Positions 55,408 through 63,551 of a DNA stretch of 64,000 bases are shown here, piece after piece. Both the position numbers and the translations under genes were made by a program. The notes beneath the pieces are model-generated. The model made no database searches and was not told the DNA's origin. It was given only the letters and a program-made list of their open reading frames with translations. The stretch comes from Chitinophagaceae bacterium (GTDB taxonomy: Bacteria; Bacteroidota; Bacteroidia; Chitinophagales; Chitinophagaceae). Location: contig JACMLY010000148.1 of assembly GCA_014379345.1 (NCBI GenBank), positions 30,858 to 94,857 of the forward strand, in the 5' to 3' direction. The stretch's first letter is position 1; the number at the start of each line of letters is the position of its first letter.

Positions 55408-56319
55408 CTATTTCGGCCAGTTCTTTTCCAGCATCCATTTTTCAACAAGGTCCATCCATTTTACTTCACTGGTCGGGTTGTTCATGCCATAGCCATGACC
55501 ACCTTTTTCATATAAATGAATTTTGTATGCCACTTTGTTTTTTTGCAGGGCCTCAGCAAATACAAGCGAGTTTTGAACTTTCACCGGATCATCTTTTGCA
55601 TGCACTAAAAATGTAGGCGGCGTATTTGGAGTGACATGGGTTTGATTGGAATATTGCGCTATCTTTTCCGCCAAAGCGTTTTTGCCAAGCAGCTGATCGC
55701 GGCTGCCCGAATGGCCAATGCTGTCTGTAAAACTAATTACCGGGTATACAAGGATGAGGAAATCTGGCCGAAGGCTGATCTGCTTACTGTTTTCTATATA
55801 CGATTGCTGGTAATGTGTACCTGCTGTAGAAGCAAGATGACCGCCGGCCGAAAAGCCCATTATACCGATCTGGTTTTCATCAATCTTCCATTTTTTGGCA
55901 TTTTCTCTTACCAGTTGGATGGCTCGTTGTGCATCCTGCAGCGGGCCGATTTCCTTGTTAACCATCGTCTGGTCATCGGGGATACGGTATTTCAGCACGA
56001 ATGCTGCCACGCCCATTTCAGTAAAGCGTTTTGCCACATCCTGCCCTTCATGGCTTGCTGCAAGAATACGATAGCCTCCGCCCGGGCAAACAATAACGGC
56101 AGCACCTGTGGCTTTTTCTTTTGCAGGAAAGTAAACGGTAAGTGTCGGACGACTCACCTTGCTGATCCTCACAATTCCGTTTTTATCGGTATCTGATTTT
56201 TCTTCATCGGCCATTTGCCTGGCATTTGGGATACTATCCCTGTACAACGGAATAACCGTTTGCGAATAGCAATTACACATGATATTCATTAGAATCATTA
56301 ATACTGTTATATATTTCAT
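55408..56319 (-). CDS. Secreted alpha/beta-hydrolase (acetyl esterase-like)
   Basis: The 303-aa product has a signal peptide (cleavage near residue 19, NCYSQ). It has the oxyanion-hole motif CPGGGYRILA at 78-87, the nucleophile GFSAGGHLAS with Ser157, an acidic HAKDDP for the catalytic Asp and GGHGYG for the His. This fits carbohydrate esterase or xylan acetylesterase-like enzymes of the BD-FAE group. It should act in the periplasm or outside. A minus-strand TATATTTG lies 17-24 bases upstream of the ATG. The following mqnD gene is probably in the same transcript. The substrate is unknown. Confidence 0.87.
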   Translation of the reverse strand: MKYITVLMILMNIMCNCYSQTVIPLYRDSIPNARQMADEEKSDTDKNGIVRISKVSRPTLTVYFPAKEKATGAAVIVCPGGGYRILAASHEGQDVAKRFTEMGVAAFVLKYRIPDDQTMVNKEIGPLQDAQRAIQLVRENAKKWKIDENQIGIMGFSAGGHLASTAGTHYQQSYIENSKQISLRPDFLILVYPVISFTDSIGHSGSRDQLLGKNALAEKIAQYSNQTHVTPNTPPTFLVHAKDDPVKVQNSLVFAEALQKNKVAYKIHLYEKGGHGYGMNNPTSEVKWMDLVEKWMLEKNWPK

Positions 56320-56335
56320 ATGAACAATTGTGCAT

Positions 56336-56343
56336 CAAATATA
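56336..56343 (-). promoter_or_regulatory. Candidate -7 element of the esterase gene
   Basis: On the minus strand the sequence reads TATATTTG, an exact TAnnTTTG match. It lies 17 bases before the ATG at 56319, giving a leader of about 10 nt. No clear TTTG is seen at the -33 position, so only half the promoter is supported. Confidence 0.45.
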
Positions 56344-56429
56344 ATTTTATTGAGGATGCGAATGCTATACATCTGCAGTTCGTTTATTATTGGTATCAAG
56401 CGGCCTCGATCAGGAGCGCATGAGCGTTT

Positions 56430-56437
56430 TATTTTTG
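56430..56437 (+). promoter_or_regulatory. Candidate -7 element of the lipoprotein gene
   Basis: TATTTTTG is an exact TAnnTTTG match about 78 bases before the ATG at 56515. The -33 region upstream is not well conserved. It would be divergent from the esterase promoter in the same gap. Confidence 0.4.
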
Positions 56438-56514
56438 TACAATTTTAAGTTAATCAATAGAGACAGATTACACAGGGCATATACTTTGTAATTACATTGG
56501 AAACAAAATAGCAT

Positions 56515-56982
56515 ATGAAAAAAATCTACTCTATTCTTTTGGTTCCCATTGCACTCATTCTTTTTTCAGGTTGTAGCAAGGATATTTTCAAAAATTATGA
56601 CGACCGCATTGACGGAACCTGGCGACTCGATGATGTTGACCGAATTGGAATTGGCAGCACGTCATTAACTTTTACGGAAGGAAGATTTATATTCACTCCA
56701 GCCGGAAAACTGGAATATACCGACCGTTTTGGCGGTTTATACCAGGGAAGCTGGGATATTCGCAAACACAATGTACAGGGAAATTGCAATACCGATAATG
56801 ACGGCAATCGTCAATGTGATGACCGTAGTGTCCGTTCATTACAGATCACTGCCATTGACTTTCAAAGCCGTGATGTGAAATCAGAATATTTTGATGAGAT
56901 CGTATTCACCGGTACAAATACTTTCAAAGCTTATATTTATCTTTCAAGCCGCACGTATGTTTTCAGGTTCAGAAGGGAGTAG
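56515..56982 (+). CDS. Lipoprotein of unknown function (lipocalin-like candidate)
   Basis: The 155-aa product has a lipoprotein signal peptide (lipobox LFSGC, Cys20) and a mature part with GTWRLDDVDRIG, FTPAGKLEYTDRFGGLYQGSW in two parts, and a beta-rich C-terminus ending YVFRFRRE. The GTWRLDDV and YxGSWDI patterns resemble lipocalin-like domains common in Bacteroidota lipoproteins. Two cysteines (near 98 and 107) may form a disulfide. It is a single gene between divergent and convergent neighbours. No specific role can be assigned. Confidence 0.8.
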   Translation: MKKIYSILLVPIALILFSGCSKDIFKNYDDRIDGTWRLDDVDRIGIGSTSLTFTEGRFIFTPAGKLEYTDRFGGLYQGSWDIRKHNVQGNCNTDNDGNRQCDDRSVRSLQITAIDFQSRDVKSEYFDEIVFTGTNTFKAYIYLSSRTYVFRFRRE

Positions 56983-57047
56983 GTTTAATTAAAAAAAAAG
57001 CCCCACATTAGGAGACTCTTTTCTATATCTGAAACAAGAATAGTTTA

Positions 57048-58097
57048 CTATATCACCAGCATGGCATCACCATAACTGAAGAAACGGTATTTATCCTTAA
57101 TGGCTTTTTTGTAAGCTTCCATTGCCAGCTCATAACCGGCAAAAGCACAGGTCATGATCAGTAGGCTTGTCTTGGGCAAATGCAAATTCGTTACAAGTGC
57201 GTCTGCAACATTGAAATTATAAGGAGGATGAATAAAAATATTTGTCCAGCCTTCAGAAGGTTTCAATAATTTTTCTGCCGTGTACGAAGATTCAATGGCG
57301 CGCATGGTGGTAGTGCCTACGGAACAAATCCTGTGGCCACCCTGTATAGCCTTGTTCACGATCTTGCAGGCTGTATCTTCAATGCGGTAATATTCGGCAT
57401 CCATTTTATGCTTGCTTAGATCTTCCACTTCTATGGGACGAAAAGTTCCAAGGCCTGTATGCAAAGTAACTTCGGCAAAACGGATTCCTTTTATTTCAAG
57501 GCGCTTGATCAATTCAATACTGAAATGCAGACCAGCTGTTGGCGCCGCCACAGCGCCTTCATGTTTTGCATAAACTGTTTGAAAACGCTCTTTATCTTCC
57601 TCATCAGGCTTTCGCTTGATGTATTTCGGTAAAGGCGTTTCACCCAGAATTTCCAGAACCTGGCGAAACTCATCATCGGTACCCTCCCACAAAAAACGTA
57701 TGGTTCTGCCTCTTGATGTAGTGTTATCAATGACCTCAGCAACCAGTTCGTCATTCTCGCCAAAGTATAATTTATTGCCAACCCTGATCTTTCTGGCAGG
57801 ATCGACGATCACATCCCATAAGCGGTTCGGCCTGTTTAGTTCACGTAAAAGAAAAACTTCAATCTTGGCTCCTGTTTTTTCTTTCCGTCCATACATACGG
57901 GCGGGAAAAACCTTTGTGTTGTTCACCACAAAAACATCTTTGTCATCAAAATATTCCATGATATCGCGAAACTGCCTGTTTTCCAACTGTCCTGTTCGTC
58001 GATGAACGACCATCATCCGCGCGTCTTCTCTTTTTTTGGCAGGGTGTTGGGCAATCAGATTGAGGGGTAAATCGAACTTGAACTGAGATAATTTCAT
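57048..58097 (-). CDS. queA: tRNA preQ1(34) S-adenosylmethionine ribosyltransferase-isomerase QueA
   Basis: QueA moves the ribose part of S-adenosylmethionine to preQ1 in tRNA, forming epoxyqueuosine, the penultimate step of queuosine synthesis. The 349-aa product has the family N-terminus [20 protein letters not shown] across residues 8-27, [15 protein letters not shown], the central [18 protein letters not shown] in two parts, [13 protein letters not shown] and the C-terminal [18 protein letters not shown]. Length is normal for the family. The 334-base region upstream on its own strand is non-coding, has a -7 element 250 bases before the ATG, and folds strongly. Confidence 0.96.
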   Translation of the reverse strand: MKLSQFKFDLPLNLIAQHPAKKREDARMMVVHRRTGQLENRQFRDIMEYFDDKDVFVVNNTKVFPARMYGRKEKTGAKIEVFLLRELNRPNRLWDVIVDPARKIRVGNKLYFGENDELVAEVIDNTTSRGRTIRFLWEGTDDEFRQVLEILGETPLPKYIKRKPDEEDKERFQTVYAKHEGAVAAPTAGLHFSIELIKRLEIKGIRFAEVTLHTGLGTFRPIEVEDLSKHKMDAEYYRIEDTACKIVNKAIQGGHRICSVGTTTMRAIESSYTAEKLLKPSEGWTNIFIHPPYNFNVADALVTNLHLPKTSLLIMTCAFAGYELAMEAYKKAIKDKYRFFSYGDAMLVI

Positions 58098-58431
58098 ACT
58101 AATTATTTGTCTTTGCTAAAGGCCTAATGAACCTTGGCTTTAAGAGATTTAAAATTGATTGATGGTAAACCTGCTTGGGGCAGAAGTATTAGGTTTAAAT
58201 GTGCACTGTATGTAGCCATAATTTTTTTGAACAATTGCCACATGATACCAAAGAAGATGGTAATGAAGGGATATATCGGTTTCCGACACAAACCTGATCT
58301 TACGGCACCAGGTTCGATATCATGTTCGGGCTGAATTTTCAAGCGGGCAAAGGTAGGAAAAGATTTTAAATTTCAGATTTTTGATTTTGTAATTTTTTAG
58401 GAACTCATGTTTTTCAGCACTGGAATCATTG
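58098..58431 (-). ncRNA. Structured leader or small RNA upstream of queA (candidate)
   Basis: A minus-strand TACCTTTG (plus coordinates 58348-58355) matches the TAnnTTTG element, so transcription should start near 58341 and run to queA. The transcript can form several stems: ATATCG/CGATAT (58315-58320 with 58273-58278) enclosing AACCTG/CAGGTT (58309-58314 with 58291-58296), and AAACCT/AGGTTT (58191-58196 with 58167-58172). GGTTT at 58290-58294 could instead pair with AAACC at 58278-58282, which would be mutually exclusive with the inner stem. No open frame with an ATG start is convincing. It is either a long 5' leader with alternative folds or a separate RNA. Confidence 0.4.
58348..58355 (-). 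promoter_or_regulatory. Candidate -7 element of the queA leader
   Basis: On the minus strand the sequence is TACCTTTG, an exact match to TAnnTTTG. A TCTG about 18 bases upstream is a weak match to the TTTG of the -33 element. It is about 250 bases before the queA ATG. Confidence 0.5.
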
Positions 58432-60162
58432 TTATGCCGCAGATGGCCCCTTAGGAATGGAGGCGATCAGCTTTTGGGTATATGCCGACCGGGGTTGATG
58501 GTACACTTCACTGGCAGCGCCTATTTCCTCTATTTTTCCTTTATTCATTACCATGATCCGGTCGCTGATATACTGGATCACGGAGAGATCGTGTGAAATG
58601 AAAATATTGGTAAACCCGAATTCGGTTTTGAGATCGTTCAGTAAATTCAATACCTGTGCCTGTACACTTACATCGAGGGCCGAGACCGATTCATCACAAA
58701 CAATAAAATCCGGTTCCAGTGCAAGTGCCCGGGCAATAACAATACGTTGTCTTTGTCCACCCGAAAACTCATGTGGATAACGGTGAAAATGTTCTGCTTT
58801 GAGATTCACTTTTTCTAATAGTTCGATTACTTTCTCCCACCGTTTCTTTTCCGTGGTTAAAAGCCGGTGCACTTTCAATGGCTCAGAGATGGCTGTTCCA
58901 ATGGTAAGCCTTGGATTGAGGGATGAGTACGGGTCCTGAAATATGATCTGTACGTTTTTCCGGAATTTTTTGAGCCGTTCACCAGATAATAGTGTAAGAT
59001 CAACTCCTTTATATAATATTTTGCCTGAGGTTGGTTGTAACAATCGTAGCAAAGTTCTGCCCAAAGTTGTTTTTCCACAGCCGGATTCACCCACCAATCC
59101 GAGTGTTTCACCTTTATAAACGGAAAAACTGATATCATCTACCGCCTTAATATATTCTTCTGGTCTCCCCAGTAAATTTTTTTTTGATGGATACCAGACG
59201 CTGAGCCCTTTTACTTCAATGAGGGTTTCGGATAGGTTTGAGGTTTGAGGTGTCAGGTTTAATGTTGAAACGGAAGATTCTGGAATATTTACTTTATCTC
59301 CTGTATTCCCCTCGCCCCCTTCCAAAAAATCGCTCACTACCGGCAACCGTTCTCCCTTTTCATGCAATAGGGGCCGACAGGCCAGCAAGCCTTTCGTATA
59401 AGGATGCTTCGGAAATGTAAAAAGTTTTGTGGTAGTTCCTTGCTCCACGATAGACCCCTTATACATTACGATCGCCCTATCAGCAATTTCAGCCACAACA
59501 CCAAGATCATGGGTGATGAAAATAACTCCCATTTGTTCGGTTCGTTGAAGTTCGCGGATCAGTTCTAAAATTGTTTTTTGGACGGTTACATCCAGCGCTG
59601 TAGTAGGCTCATCGCAAATCAGCAGATCAGGGTGGCAACTCATGGCAATGGCAATCATTACCCGTTGTTTTTGTCCGCCACTGAGTTGATGCGGATAGCG
59701 ATTGAACATCGTGGATGGGTCGGGAAGCTTCACTTTTTCGAACATCTCGAGCGTTTTTTGTTTTGCCCGCGGCGAAGAAATGTGCTGATGTAACCGGATA
59801 GCCTCCATCACCTGGTCGCCACACGTGAAAACAGGGTTTAATGATGTCATTGGTTCCTGGAAGATCATAGCGATCTGATTGCCCCTGATCTTCCGTAGTT
59901 GGCGTGCTGTTTGGGTAAGCAAATTGATCGTTTGATCACCCGCAGAAAATAATATTTCACCCGTGCTGAATTTTGCCGGGGGTTGGGGTAGCAATTGTAA
60001 AACAGAAAGGGCCGTAACAGATTTCCCCGATCCTGATTCACCAACAATTGCCAGGATCTCTCCACGCGCTACCTCGAACGAAATATTGTTGACCGCAGTA
60101 GTTGTACCGATCTCCGTTACAAAATCAACCTGAAGATTCTTTATTTGTAAAAGGGGAGGCAT
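58432..60162 (-). CDS. Peptide ABC transporter ATPase with two fused NBDs (DppD-DppF type)
   Basis: The 576-aa product joins two nucleotide-binding domains. The first has Walker A GESGSGKS at residues 41-48, signature [12 protein letters not shown] and Walker [13 protein letters not shown]. The second has [25 protein letters not shown] and [12 protein letters not shown]. Each is followed by the oligopeptide-transporter C-terminal region ([19 protein letters not shown] in the first, [15 protein letters not shown] in the second). It energises import of di- or oligopeptides or nickel-type substrates; permease genes are not in the window. Start chosen at ATG 60162 ([10 protein letters not shown]). 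Sequence upstream and the linker (about residues 305-320, [10 protein letters not shown]) are made of 7-nt word repeats. Confidence 0.92.
   Translation of the reverse strand: MPPLLQIKNLQVDFVTEIGTTTAVNNISFEVARGEILAIVGESGSGKSVTALSVLQLLPQPPAKFSTGEILFSAGDQTINLLTQTARQLRKIRGNQIAMIFQEPMTSLNPVFTCGDQVMEAIRLHQHISSPRAKQKTLEMFEKVKLPDPSTMFNRYPHQLSGGQKQRVMIAIAMSCHPDLLICDEPTTALDVTVQKTILELIRELQRTEQMGVIFITHDLGVVAEIADRAIVMYKGSIVEQGTTTKLFTFPKHPYTKGLLACRPLLHEKGERLPVVSDFLEGGEGNTGDKVNIPESSVSTLNLTPQTSNLSETLIEVKGLSVWYPSKKNLLGRPEEYIKAVDDISFSVYKGETLGLVGESGCGKTTLGRTLLRLLQPTSGKILYKGVDLTLLSGERLKKFRKNVQIIFQDPYSSLNPRLTIGTAISEPLKVHRLLTTEKKRWEKVIELLEKVNLKAEHFHRYPHEFSGGQRQRIVIARALALEPDFIVCDESVSALDVSVQAQVLNLLNDLKTEFGFTNIFISHDLSVIQYISDRIMVMNKGKIEEIGAASEVYHQPRSAYTQKLIASIPKGPSAA
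59234..59268. repeat. Heptamer word repeat in the linker of the ABC ATPase gene
   Basis: Five consecutive 7-nt units, AGGTTTG AGGTTTG AGGTGTC AGGTTTA ATGTTGA, fall inside the coding region between the two NBDs. On the coding strand they give part of [10 protein letters not shown]. The reading frame is kept, so the repeat is tolerated in the linker. Confidence 0.75.
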
Positions 60163-60258
60163 GAGGTGAGGGGTGAGTGGTGAATAAATGGAGTGAGAGG
60201 GTGAAAATACCAACAACGGCCCCCATTTACTGAATATTGAGCATTGAGCATTGAATAT
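60163..60258. repeat. Heptamer word repeats upstream of the ABC ATPase gene
   Basis: Two blocks with 7-nt periodicity lie in the gap between the ABC ATPase and AMP nucleosidase genes. The first is GAGGTGA GGGGTGA GTGGTGA ATAAATG GAGTGAG AGGGTGA (60163-60204). The second is TGAATAT TGAGCAT TGAGCAT TGAATAT (60231-60258). The first starts directly at the ATG of the ABC gene, and an in-frame upstream ATG at 60216 lies beyond it. Confidence 0.75.
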
Positions 60259-60278
60259 TTTAATTCTGTATGCTGTAT

Positions 60279-61049
60279 CTAGAACCTCAGATGCCTCACG
60301 GTCATTCCGTCGTTGATCAATTGTTTCAATGAATCAATACCGATACGGATATGCCTTTCTACATAGTCTGCGGTCACTTTCTTATCGCTTTCTTCTGTTT
60401 TAACACCTTCCGGTATCATCGGTTGATCGCTCACCAGCAATAGTGCCCCGGTAGGAATTTTGTTATAGAATCCTACGGTAAAAATAGTAGCTGTTTCCAT
60501 ATCGATTGCATAGGCCCGGATTTTTTTCAGGTATTCTTTAAACTCCTCATCGTGTTCCCAAACTCGCCGGTTGGTGGTATAAACGGTTCCAGTCCAATAA
60601 TCAACCCCATAATCCCTGATTGTAGTAGATACCGCTTTTTGCAAAGCAAAGGCAGGTAAAGCGGGTACTTCAGGAGGAAAATAATCATCCGATGTTCCTT
60701 CCCCACGGATCGCTGCAATAGGAAGGATCAGATCTCCGAGATTATTTCTTTTTTTTAATCCTCCGCATTTTCCTAAAAATAATACCGCTTTCGGTTCGAT
60801 GGCTGTTAGCAGATCCATGACTGTAGCTGCTGTAGGACTACCCATTCCAAAATTGATGAGGGATATGTCGCCGGCAGTAACACATTGCATTGGTTTAGTA
60901 AGATCTGCCACGGTTACCCCATTCCATTCGGCAAATAATTGCACGTAGTTGCTAAAGTTGGTCAGTAAAAGATATTTGCCGAAATTTTCTAATTTCTCGC
61001 CTGTATATCTTGGCAGCCAGTTCTTAACGATCTCGTCTTTTGTTTTCAT
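60279..61049 (-). CDS. amn: AMP nucleosidase (short form)
   Basis: The enzyme splits AMP to adenine and ribose-5-phosphate, which helps control the adenylate pool. The 256-aa product belongs to the PNP/UDP phosphorylase fold with INFGMGSPTAATVMDLL (residues 66-82), LFLGKCGGLKKRN (91-103), the YWTGTVYTTNRRVWEHDEEF segment in two parts and the catalytic AYAIDMETATIF. E. coli Amn has an additional N-terminal domain that is missing here, as in other Bacteroidota. The start is ATG at 61049, and it is divergent from the next gene. Confidence 0.93.
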   Translation of the reverse strand: MKTKDEIVKNWLPRYTGEKLENFGKYLLLTNFSNYVQLFAEWNGVTVADLTKPMQCVTAGDISLINFGMGSPTAATVMDLLTAIEPKAVLFLGKCGGLKKRNNLGDLILPIAAIRGEGTSDDYFPPEVPALPAFALQKAVSTTIRDYGVDYWTGTVYTTNRRVWEHDEEFKEYLKKIRAYAIDMETATIFTVGFYNKIPTGALLLVSDQPMIPEGVKTEESDKKVTADYVERHIRIGIDSLKQLINDGMTVRHLRF

Positions 61050-61138
61050 GATTAAAGTTTAATATCTGCAACACAATTTAAATTTTTTATTGCGACTATT
61101 CCCTGTTAAAACACCAATGATTATTCCTGTAGATTTGG

Positions 61139-61579
61139 ATGATGATCAAAATAGACTATCCTTCACATTCTTTCCGCATAAAAAATGAGAATAGTAATGA
61201 ATTCATATTTGATGAATTCAGAAAATCATGGCTTCGCTTAACGCCCGAAGAATGGGTGAGGCAAAATTTTATACAATATTTGGTTCAGGTGAAAAAATAC
61301 CCTTCATCTTTAATAGCCGTCGAAAAAGAAATACAATTGGGAGAGTTGAAAAAGAGGTTTGACATTCTTGTATATGACCAGATACACAAACCATGGATGA
61401 TGGTTGAATGCAAAGAAATGAATGTTGAGATCGATGAAAAAGTTCTTCAACAGATTTTACGGTACAATATCGCAGTGCCTGTACGTTATATGATAATTAC
61501 CAACGGCAGTTATTGCGTGGGTTATGAGAAAATAGAAAATCGTCTTGAACACCTGAAATATTTACCCTCTTTTATATAA
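61139..61579 (+). CDS. HsdR_N-like (PD-(D/E)XK fold) stand-alone protein
   Basis: The 146-aa product matches the N-terminal nuclease-like domain found in type I restriction subunit R, but stands alone. It has LTPEEWVRQNFIQYLVQVKKYP in two parts, EKEIQLGELKKRFDILVY with Asp75, and VECKEM with Glu90 and Lys92, giving the D...ExK active-site pattern, then QQILRYN and ITNG. No helicase, methylase or specificity gene is adjacent, so it is not a restriction system. Such proteins are common single genes in Bacteroidota. Whether it cuts DNA is unknown. ATG 61142 is an alternative start. Confidence 0.85.
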   Translation: MMIKIDYPSHSFRIKNENSNEFIFDEFRKSWLRLTPEEWVRQNFIQYLVQVKKYPSSLIAVEKEIQLGELKKRFDILVYDQIHKPWMMVECKEMNVEIDEKVLQQILRYNIAVPVRYMIITNGSYCVGYEKIENRLEHLKYLPSFI

Positions 61580-61727
61580 TGCCAGTTCTTCTTCCGATCA
61601 ACATGTATATACGTGCAATCATGTAGTGGCCAATAGGTAATTTATTGTGGATCTGCTTTTTAAATCATAAATAGATAAGAATCATTGTAAAGCGTCGTTA
61701 GGATGAGATTATCCAAAATCCGGTATT

Positions 61728-63527
61728 ATGAGAAAACTGCTTACAATCGTCACTCTTCTTTTAGCTGTATTCGCAAACGCCCAGGTGAAAATAGGGGACA
61801 ACCCTAACACCATTAACGCTAATTCTTTATTGGAATTGGAAAGTACTAATAAGGGCTTTCTTCCCCCAAGAGTTGTGTTGAATAGTTTAAATGCTGTAGC
61901 TCCGTTAACTGGAACAGTTCCTGCCGGGATGTTGGTGTACAGCAGTGGCGGTACTGTAGCTGATGGTTATTATTTCTGGGATGGAAGCAAATGGGCAAAC
62001 GTAGCACAATCTAATATGGTTACCAAAACTGCCAATGCAACACTTACACCAACAGAAACTTTTGTTTTAGCAAGCAACAGCATAACACTTACACTTCCGG
62101 TAGTGACAGGCGCCGACAATGGACTTACATTCACAATTAAAAACATAGGAATACACACTGATCAAATTACGGTTGTCGGTAACGGTGCTGCAACAATTGA
62201 CGGTGGAAGTAATTCAAAGCTCACTCGTTGGATAGCCAGGACCTATGTTGCTTATGGCGGCAATTGGATCAAAAAAGAAAAAGAAGTAGGAACTGACAAT
62301 CTGTTTGATGTATCTACGCGTGGTAGCTGGACATCCATCGCCGAGATTATCGATTTTCTTAATTTGCATATGGGTGGACCTTCTGTTGTGAGACTTGGTG
62401 GAGGTGTATATCCTATCGATGCAACGCAGGTTATTGATTTACCCTATCCATTGACAATCCAGGGAACGTCTTTTGGAGAATCAGTTATTGAAGCTGCGAC
62501 AGGCCTTCAAAATACGCCAATGTTTAGCTGTGAATCCGAGGCTTATTTTAAAATGCTGGCATTTGATGCGACCGCTCTTCCATCTTACGGTACCAATGCC
62601 GGCGAAGATGCCATTCATTTGGTTACCGCCGGAGAATACTTTGAAATTAAAGACTGCAATTTCGATGGCTTTAATAAAACGATAGTAGCACAAAGCAATA
62701 TTGAATTATGGCTTTTTGAAACAGATATTACCAATGCGGTAGTATCGGGCGTTGAAGTGGCTACAGGTGCTGCCAATGGCGTTTCTGTGAAAATTTCCGA
62801 ATGTGATTTTACGAATTGCGTTAAAGGGATTAACATGCTTTCAGGTGTGAACGCTTCCGTAAATATTTTAAACTGTACTTTTTATAATGGCGCTGTAGGT
62901 CATATTGGAATTAATTATGTACCGGCAACCTTCACAACGTTTTCAACCATGTTTATTACAAATAACGCATGGAATAATGTTGGTGCATTTTTCAGCGGCT
63001 TTGATTTTACCCGTTCTGATGGAAGGGATGCCAAGGCTTTCGTGCAAAACAATGCCGGTGATGGAGATAAAAATCCTAACTGTCATATAAATGTTCTAAA
63101 TAGTAACGTCACTACTACTTTAACCACTTTAAATGTTTGGTATAAGGCAAGTTGGGACTATCTTCTTACTACAACCACTACTACGAAATGGACCATTACA
63201 AATGCAGTTGGTGCCGGTAATGTAAATAGGATTACCTATCAACCAACCAACAGGAGAGGCGGTTGGTTTATTATTTCAGGTAATCTTTCCGTTAATAACT
63301 CAAGCAGAACAATTTCCGTCGGTATTGTTAAAAATGGTGCTTCGGGAACGAGATTTGGGGAAACGACGATCAGAACAGGTACTGCAAATACCTCTCAGTT
63401 GTTCTCAACAATTGTATATATCTCAGATATAGCTCCGACCGATTATTTTGAAATTTATTGTAGTTCCTTGAACAATGGAGATGTTGTAAAATTCCAGGAC
63501 GTTCAATGGTTAGCCGAAACAAAATAA
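61728..63527 (+). CDS. Secreted surface protein with beta-helix-like repeats
   Basis: The 599-aa product has a signal peptide (cleavage ANA|QVKIG near residue 18). The mature N-terminus (INANSLLELESTNKGFLPPR in two parts, VPAGMLVYSS, DGYYFWDGSKWANV) is typical of Bacteroidota cell-surface proteins. A middle region from about 205 to 440 has an opening WTSIAEIIDFLNLHMGGPSVV in two parts and repeated short strands (FEIKDCNFDGFNKTIVAQSN, VKISECDFTNCVKGINM, VNILNCTFYNGAV), the pattern of parallel beta-helices. The C-terminal 120 residues are Thr/Ser-rich and beta. No T9SS sorting domain is visible. The function is unknown; adhesion or matrix binding is possible. Confidence 0.8.
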   Translation: MRKLLTIVTLLLAVFANAQVKIGDNPNTINANSLLELESTNKGFLPPRVVLNSLNAVAPLTGTVPAGMLVYSSGGTVADGYYFWDGSKWANVAQSNMVTKTANATLTPTETFVLASNSITLTLPVVTGADNGLTFTIKNIGIHTDQITVVGNGAATIDGGSNSKLTRWIARTYVAYGGNWIKKEKEVGTDNLFDVSTRGSWTSIAEIIDFLNLHMGGPSVVRLGGGVYPIDATQVIDLPYPLTIQGTSFGESVIEAATGLQNTPMFSCESEAYFKMLAFDATALPSYGTNAGEDAIHLVTAGEYFEIKDCNFDGFNKTIVAQSNIELWLFETDITNAVVSGVEVATGAANGVSVKISECDFTNCVKGINMLSGVNASVNILNCTFYNGAVGHIGINYVPATFTTFSTMFITNNAWNNVGAFFSGFDFTRSDGRDAKAFVQNNAGDGDKNPNCHINVLNSNVTTTLTTLNVWYKASWDYLLTTTTTTKWTITNAVGAGNVNRITYQPTNRRGGWFIISGNLSVNNSSRTISVGIVKNGASGTRFGETTIRTGTANTSQLFSTIVYISDIAPTDYFEIYCSSLNNGDVVKFQDVQWLAETK

Positions 63528-63551
63528 ATTGTCCGGGGATAAATTGTTACT

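Noticed and set aside
58271..58321. GGTTCGAT sequence resembling a tRNA T-loop
   Set aside because: No 5-bp T stem, acceptor stem or anticodon arm can be built around it.
58124..58342. Overlapping 66- and 72-codon frames on both strands upstream of queA
   Set aside because: The minus-strand frame starts with TTG and neither frame shows protein-like features; strong RNA stems explain the region better.
61139..61579. Possible type I restriction system
   Set aside because: Only an HsdR_N-like domain is present; no helicase, methylase or specificity gene is nearby.
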